Assembly (NCBI GenBank): GCA_043813805.1
Contig: JBDRKR010000023.1
Location: 1 to 23,891, forward strand
Length of the DNA stretch: 23,891 bases
Origin: 2-02-FULL-43-13 sp043813805
GTDB lineage: Bacteria; Patescibacteriota; Minisyncoccia; Minisyncoccales; MHMH01
Direction of reading: 5' to 3'
Positions 21,767 to 23,891 of the stretch are shown here, one piece after another. The notes below the pieces were generated by a model. It did not search any database, was not told where the DNA came from, and saw only the letters and a program-made list of their open reading frames with translations. Position 1 is the first letter of the stretch, and each line of letters begins with the position of its first letter. The position numbers and the translations under genes were made by a program.

Positions 21767-22035
21767 AAGATTTGATCGGCAAGGCGTTTAAGGGCCCGAC
21801 CGAAATCCCCGGTACGGGCGGAAAGCTTTATCCTCGTACGGAAATAGTCAAAACCTTGAAAGAATTGCTGCCCTACCAAAAAATCGGAACCTACTTAAGC
21901 GAAATTGAAGCAAAAACGATTCTGCGCAAGTTGCGGCACGAAGAATATATTGCAGCGCAGAGCGACAAAAAAATAAAGGCAGGCCGCCTTTTGCGTCTCT
22001 TAGAAAATGAGTGGGGCCTTCGCGGAAAATATTAA
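21730..22035 (+). CDS. Hypothetical 101-aa protein
   Basis: I do not recognise the family. Sequence features: KDLIGKAFKGPTEIPGTGGKLYPRTEIVKTLKELLP, then LSEIEAKTILRKLRHEEY, ending RLLENEWGLRGKY. It is charged, soluble and mostly helical. If it begins at ATG 21730 it overlaps the end of ileS by 37 bp in another frame; a downstream start would lose the conserved-looking KDLIGKAF. It looks like a small protein of the kind found only in CPR genomes, but that needs a search. Next gene starts 20 bp later. Confidence 0.6.
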   Translation: MSIFGNKKQIPVKDLIGKAFKGPTEIPGTGGKLYPRTEIVKTLKELLPYQKIGTYLSEIEAKTILRKLRHEEYIAAQSDKKIKAGRLLRLLENEWGLRGKY

Positions 22036-22055
22036 ATAATAAAATATTTAAATTT

Positions 22056-22520
22056 ATGCCACTTCCATTTTATATAAAATCATCGCCTGCTCCTGCTCCT
22101 AAGTTCGGGCAGGGTCAAGCTCCGGTTAAACCGGCGCAGCAGAGAACGCCAACATTTGGTTATTCCTCGGCTAAAAAAACAACAACCAAAGACAAACCCG
22201 GTTTTTTAGAAAGAGGGATGTTTCGTCAGCACGGTTCATTAATAACTGAAGTCAGAAAAGACAGTTATTATAAAAGCATACCGAATTACAGCAAAAAGTT
22301 TACCCAAGGAGAACGAATAAAGCTTATCACAGAACTCGAGAGGGCCGGCATGGGTACGGGTGGCCTTACCGGGGAGAAGCTGGGCGTAGCTATTAAAAAA
22401 TTAGGAAAGGAAAAAATGAAGGCCGTGTCCCATAGAGAATTCGGAAAAGCAAAAATATTGGATCAGAAAATAAAGCAGGCTCAAGTTTGGCAAAAGACTT
22501 GGGATCGCCCGAAAATTTAA
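22056..22520 (+). CDS. Hypothetical 154-aa protein with disordered N-terminus
   Basis: Start chosen at ATG 22056; a longer form from a GTG at 22011 would run into the previous gene. Residues 1-50 are Pro/Ala/Lys-rich and probably disordered (KSSPAPAPKFGQGQAPVKPAQ). The rest has FLERGMFRQHGSLITEVRKDSYYKSI and a helix rich in Lys/Arg. No known domain recognised. It may bind nucleic acid given its basic charge. It overlaps recO by one base (TAATG). Confidence 0.62.
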   Translation: MPLPFYIKSSPAPAPKFGQGQAPVKPAQQRTPTFGYSSAKKTTTKDKPGFLERGMFRQHGSLITEVRKDSYYKSIPNYSKKFTQGERIKLITELERAGMGTGGLTGEKLGVAIKKLGKEKMKAVSHREFGKAKILDQKIKQAQVWQKTWDRPKI

Positions 22521-23152
22521 TGGCCGTTCATTATAGGACCCAAGGGTTTTTTATTAAGAAAACCGATCGTGGAGAAGACAGCCGGCTGTTTACGGTTTAC
22601 ACCAAGAATTTCGGAAAACTGAAAATTTTAGGGAAAGCCATCAGAAAAATCGGGTCAAAATTAAAAAGCGGCACTGAGATTTTTTATTTAGGCGAAATTG
22701 AGTTTATTCAGGGGAAGACCTACAAAACCCTGACCGACGCTATGCCGCTTGATAAGTTTTCAGTTATCAGAAAAGATTTAAGAAAGCTCAAGATTATTCA
22801 TCAGATCGCCGAAGTTTTAGATGAATTTATTTCGAAAGAAGAAAAAGACGAACATGTTTGGGAATTATTGAATGAGGTTTTTGATAAATTAAACAATCCC
22901 CAATTTAAAATTAACCACCTGCCGCTCGTGTATTATTATTTTTTTTGGAATTTCGTTTCGATTTTGGGCTATAAACCGGAATTCCATGAGTGTTACATCA
23001 ATAAAACCAAGGCAGACTGCGATATTATTAAAATCCTCAAAGTAATTTTAAAAAAAGACTGGCCGATACTTTCAAGGCTGAAAATTGAATCCCGCCATCA
23101 GAAATTATTAAAAATTGTCAGCGAGTGGTATTATATAAAAATAACCATATGA
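22520..23152 (+). CDS. recO: DNA repair protein RecO
   Basis: The protein has 210 aa from ATG 22520 (MAVHYRTQGFFIKKTDRGEDSRLFTVYTKNFGKLKILGKAIRK), the typical N-terminal OB-fold of RecO; a start at 22487 is not supported. The rest is helical (ELLNEVFDKL, YFFWNFVSILGYKPEFHEC). Usual RecO has a CxxC zinc site in the last third; only scattered Cys (HECYINKTKADC) are seen. RecO helps RecA load onto SSB-coated DNA. Its ATGA stop overlaps the surface-type gene. Confidence 0.85.
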   Translation: MAVHYRTQGFFIKKTDRGEDSRLFTVYTKNFGKLKILGKAIRKIGSKLKSGTEIFYLGEIEFIQGKTYKTLTDAMPLDKFSVIRKDLRKLKIIHQIAEVLDEFISKEEKDEHVWELLNEVFDKLNNPQFKINHLPLVYYYFFWNFVSILGYKPEFHECYINKTKADCDIIKILKVILKKDWPILSRLKIESRHQKLLKIVSEWYYIKITI

Positions 23153-23891
23153 ATTATTCAAAAAGTAAATTTATTCTATTAGCCATCGGATTAATCCTAA
23201 TTGTGGGACTTGTCGGTTTTTGGTCTTGGCAGAAGAACAGTTGGTCAAAAGACAGGTTAAAATTGGAAATTTTGGGGCCAGCAGAGGTGGCGTTAGGCCA
23301 GGAGATTGAATACACCGTCAGATATAAAAATAACGGCAACATCAGGCTGGAAGATCCAAGACTTACTTTTGAGTACCCGGCCTATTCGCTTGTCGGCGAA
23401 GAAGAGCCGTTAAGAAAAGAGATTACCCTGGAAAGCATTTACCCCGGACAAGAGCAGACCTTCAATTTTAAGGCCAGGCTTTTTGGGAAGGAGGGGGAGA
23501 TGAAAAAAGCTCAAGTTTGGCTGAATTACCGGCCCAAAAATCTTAAGGCCCCTTATGAAAACAAAACAGAACATAATGTCAGAATAAACTCGGTTCCTTT
23601 AACACTGGAGTTTGATTTGCCGTCAAAAATTGATCCGGGCAAGGAGATTAATTTCCAATTAAACTATTTTTCCAACGTCGATTATCCGCTGGCCGACTTG
23701 GGTATAAAAGTTGAATATCCGTCCGATTTTGAATTCCAAAGCTCAAAGCCCAGGCCCTTGGAAAAAACAGAGTGGAGCGTGGGTCTTTTAAACAAAGCCG
23801 AAGGCGGCAGGATTCAGATTACCGGCAATTTAAGCGGCGGGGTGGGTGAACAAAAACAATTTAAGGCGCAATTGGGCACGTGGCGTGACGG
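23149..23891 (+). CDS. Membrane-anchored extracellular protein, DUF11/CARDB-like (cut by window edge)
   Basis: Open for 247 codons from ATG 23149 to the window edge. An N-terminal helix (FILLAIGLILIVGLVGFWSW) anchors the protein, and the rest is outside: repeated beta-sandwich units with ILGPAEVALGQEIEYTVRYKNNGNIRLEDPRLTFEYP and VPLTLEFDLPSKIDPGKEINFQLNYFSNVDYPLADLGIKVEYP. Two units of about 110 residues share the pattern G-x-E-I-x-(Y/F)-x-(V/L)-x-Y, as in DUF11/CARDB-type surface proteins. A cell-surface role is inferred. The C-terminus is unseen. Confidence 0.78.
   Translation, partial: MNYSKSKFILLAIGLILIVGLVGFWSWQKNSWSKDRLKLEILGPAEVALGQEIEYTVRYKNNGNIRLEDPRLTFEYPAYSLVGEEEPLRKEITLESIYPGQEQTFNFKARLFGKEGEMKKAQVWLNYRPKNLKAPYENKTEHNVRINSVPLTLEFDLPSKIDPGKEINFQLNYFSNVDYPLADLGIKVEYPSDFEFQSSKPRPLEKTEWSVGLLNKAEGGRIQITGNLSGGVGEQKQFKAQLGTWRD

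Noticed and set aside
1..23891. CRISPR array, prophage or full insertion sequence
   Set aside because: No regularly spaced direct repeats, cas genes, integrase or transposase are visible.

Overview
This window looks like a fragment of a Candidate Phyla Radiation (Patescibacteria, probably Parcubacteria-type) chromosome. That is an inference from the gene set: an IleRS of the Bacteroidetes/archaeal type, an ArgRS with an altered HIGH motif, EndoQ beside PolX, an Elp3, a half-size MFS protein, small orphan membrane proteins, and tightly packed genes that mostly lack Shine-Dalgarno sequences. No phage, plasmid, CRISPR or full insertion sequence is visible. Several classes of small dispersed repeats are visible, and they are the most unusual structural feature.

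Layout. 1-1474 (-) is an Elp3 cut by the left edge. It is divergent, with only 3 bp between start codons, from a Trm9/ALKBH8-like methyltransferase (1478-2167). A 70-aa orphan (-) and tRNA-Arg(CCG) (+) share overlapping divergent promoters. From 2579 to 13256 nearly everything is on + in close or overlapping series: a SLOG/LOG-like protein, an EF-Tu-domain-2-like protein, two small membrane proteins, an APC-type permease, EndoQ, a Mth938-domain protein, a DUF1858 protein, a flippase-like protein, a half-MFS protein, PolX, a NAGS-like GNAT, a BadF/GlcNAc-kinase-like protein and a TreT-like glycosyltransferase. A PurF homologue without its glutaminase cysteine follows, ending at a bidirectional terminator. 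The minus-strand translation cluster runs smpB -> ssrA (tmRNA) -> infC -> rpmI -> rplT (16790 down to 14775). Divergent from it are argS and ileS, two orphan proteins, recO and the start of a surface-type protein cut by the right edge.

How the genes relate. The window is rich in translation functions (argS, ileS, tRNA-Arg, infC, rpmI, rplT, trans-translation, and a probable wobble-uridine modification pair) and in DNA repair (EndoQ, PolX, RecO).

Main discoveries to follow up: (1) IleRS carries a complete histidine-phosphatase domain between its editing region and its KMSKS region. (2) Two ~130-bp MITE-like elements with identical 14-bp terminal inverted repeats sit exactly at stop/start junctions of two operons, with target duplications that preserve or rebuild the downstream start codon. 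(3) A 20-bp CCCTTCGA..CTCAGGG repeat abuts the 3' ends of both tRNA-Arg and tmRNA in place of the encoded CCA, and lies in frame in ileS. (4) Short, near-perfect palindromes of unrelated sequence lie in frame within elp3, argS and ileS. (5) A PurF-like protein has lost glutaminase residues but keeps its four Fe-S cysteines. (6) The last codons of smpB overlap the tmRNA 5' end.
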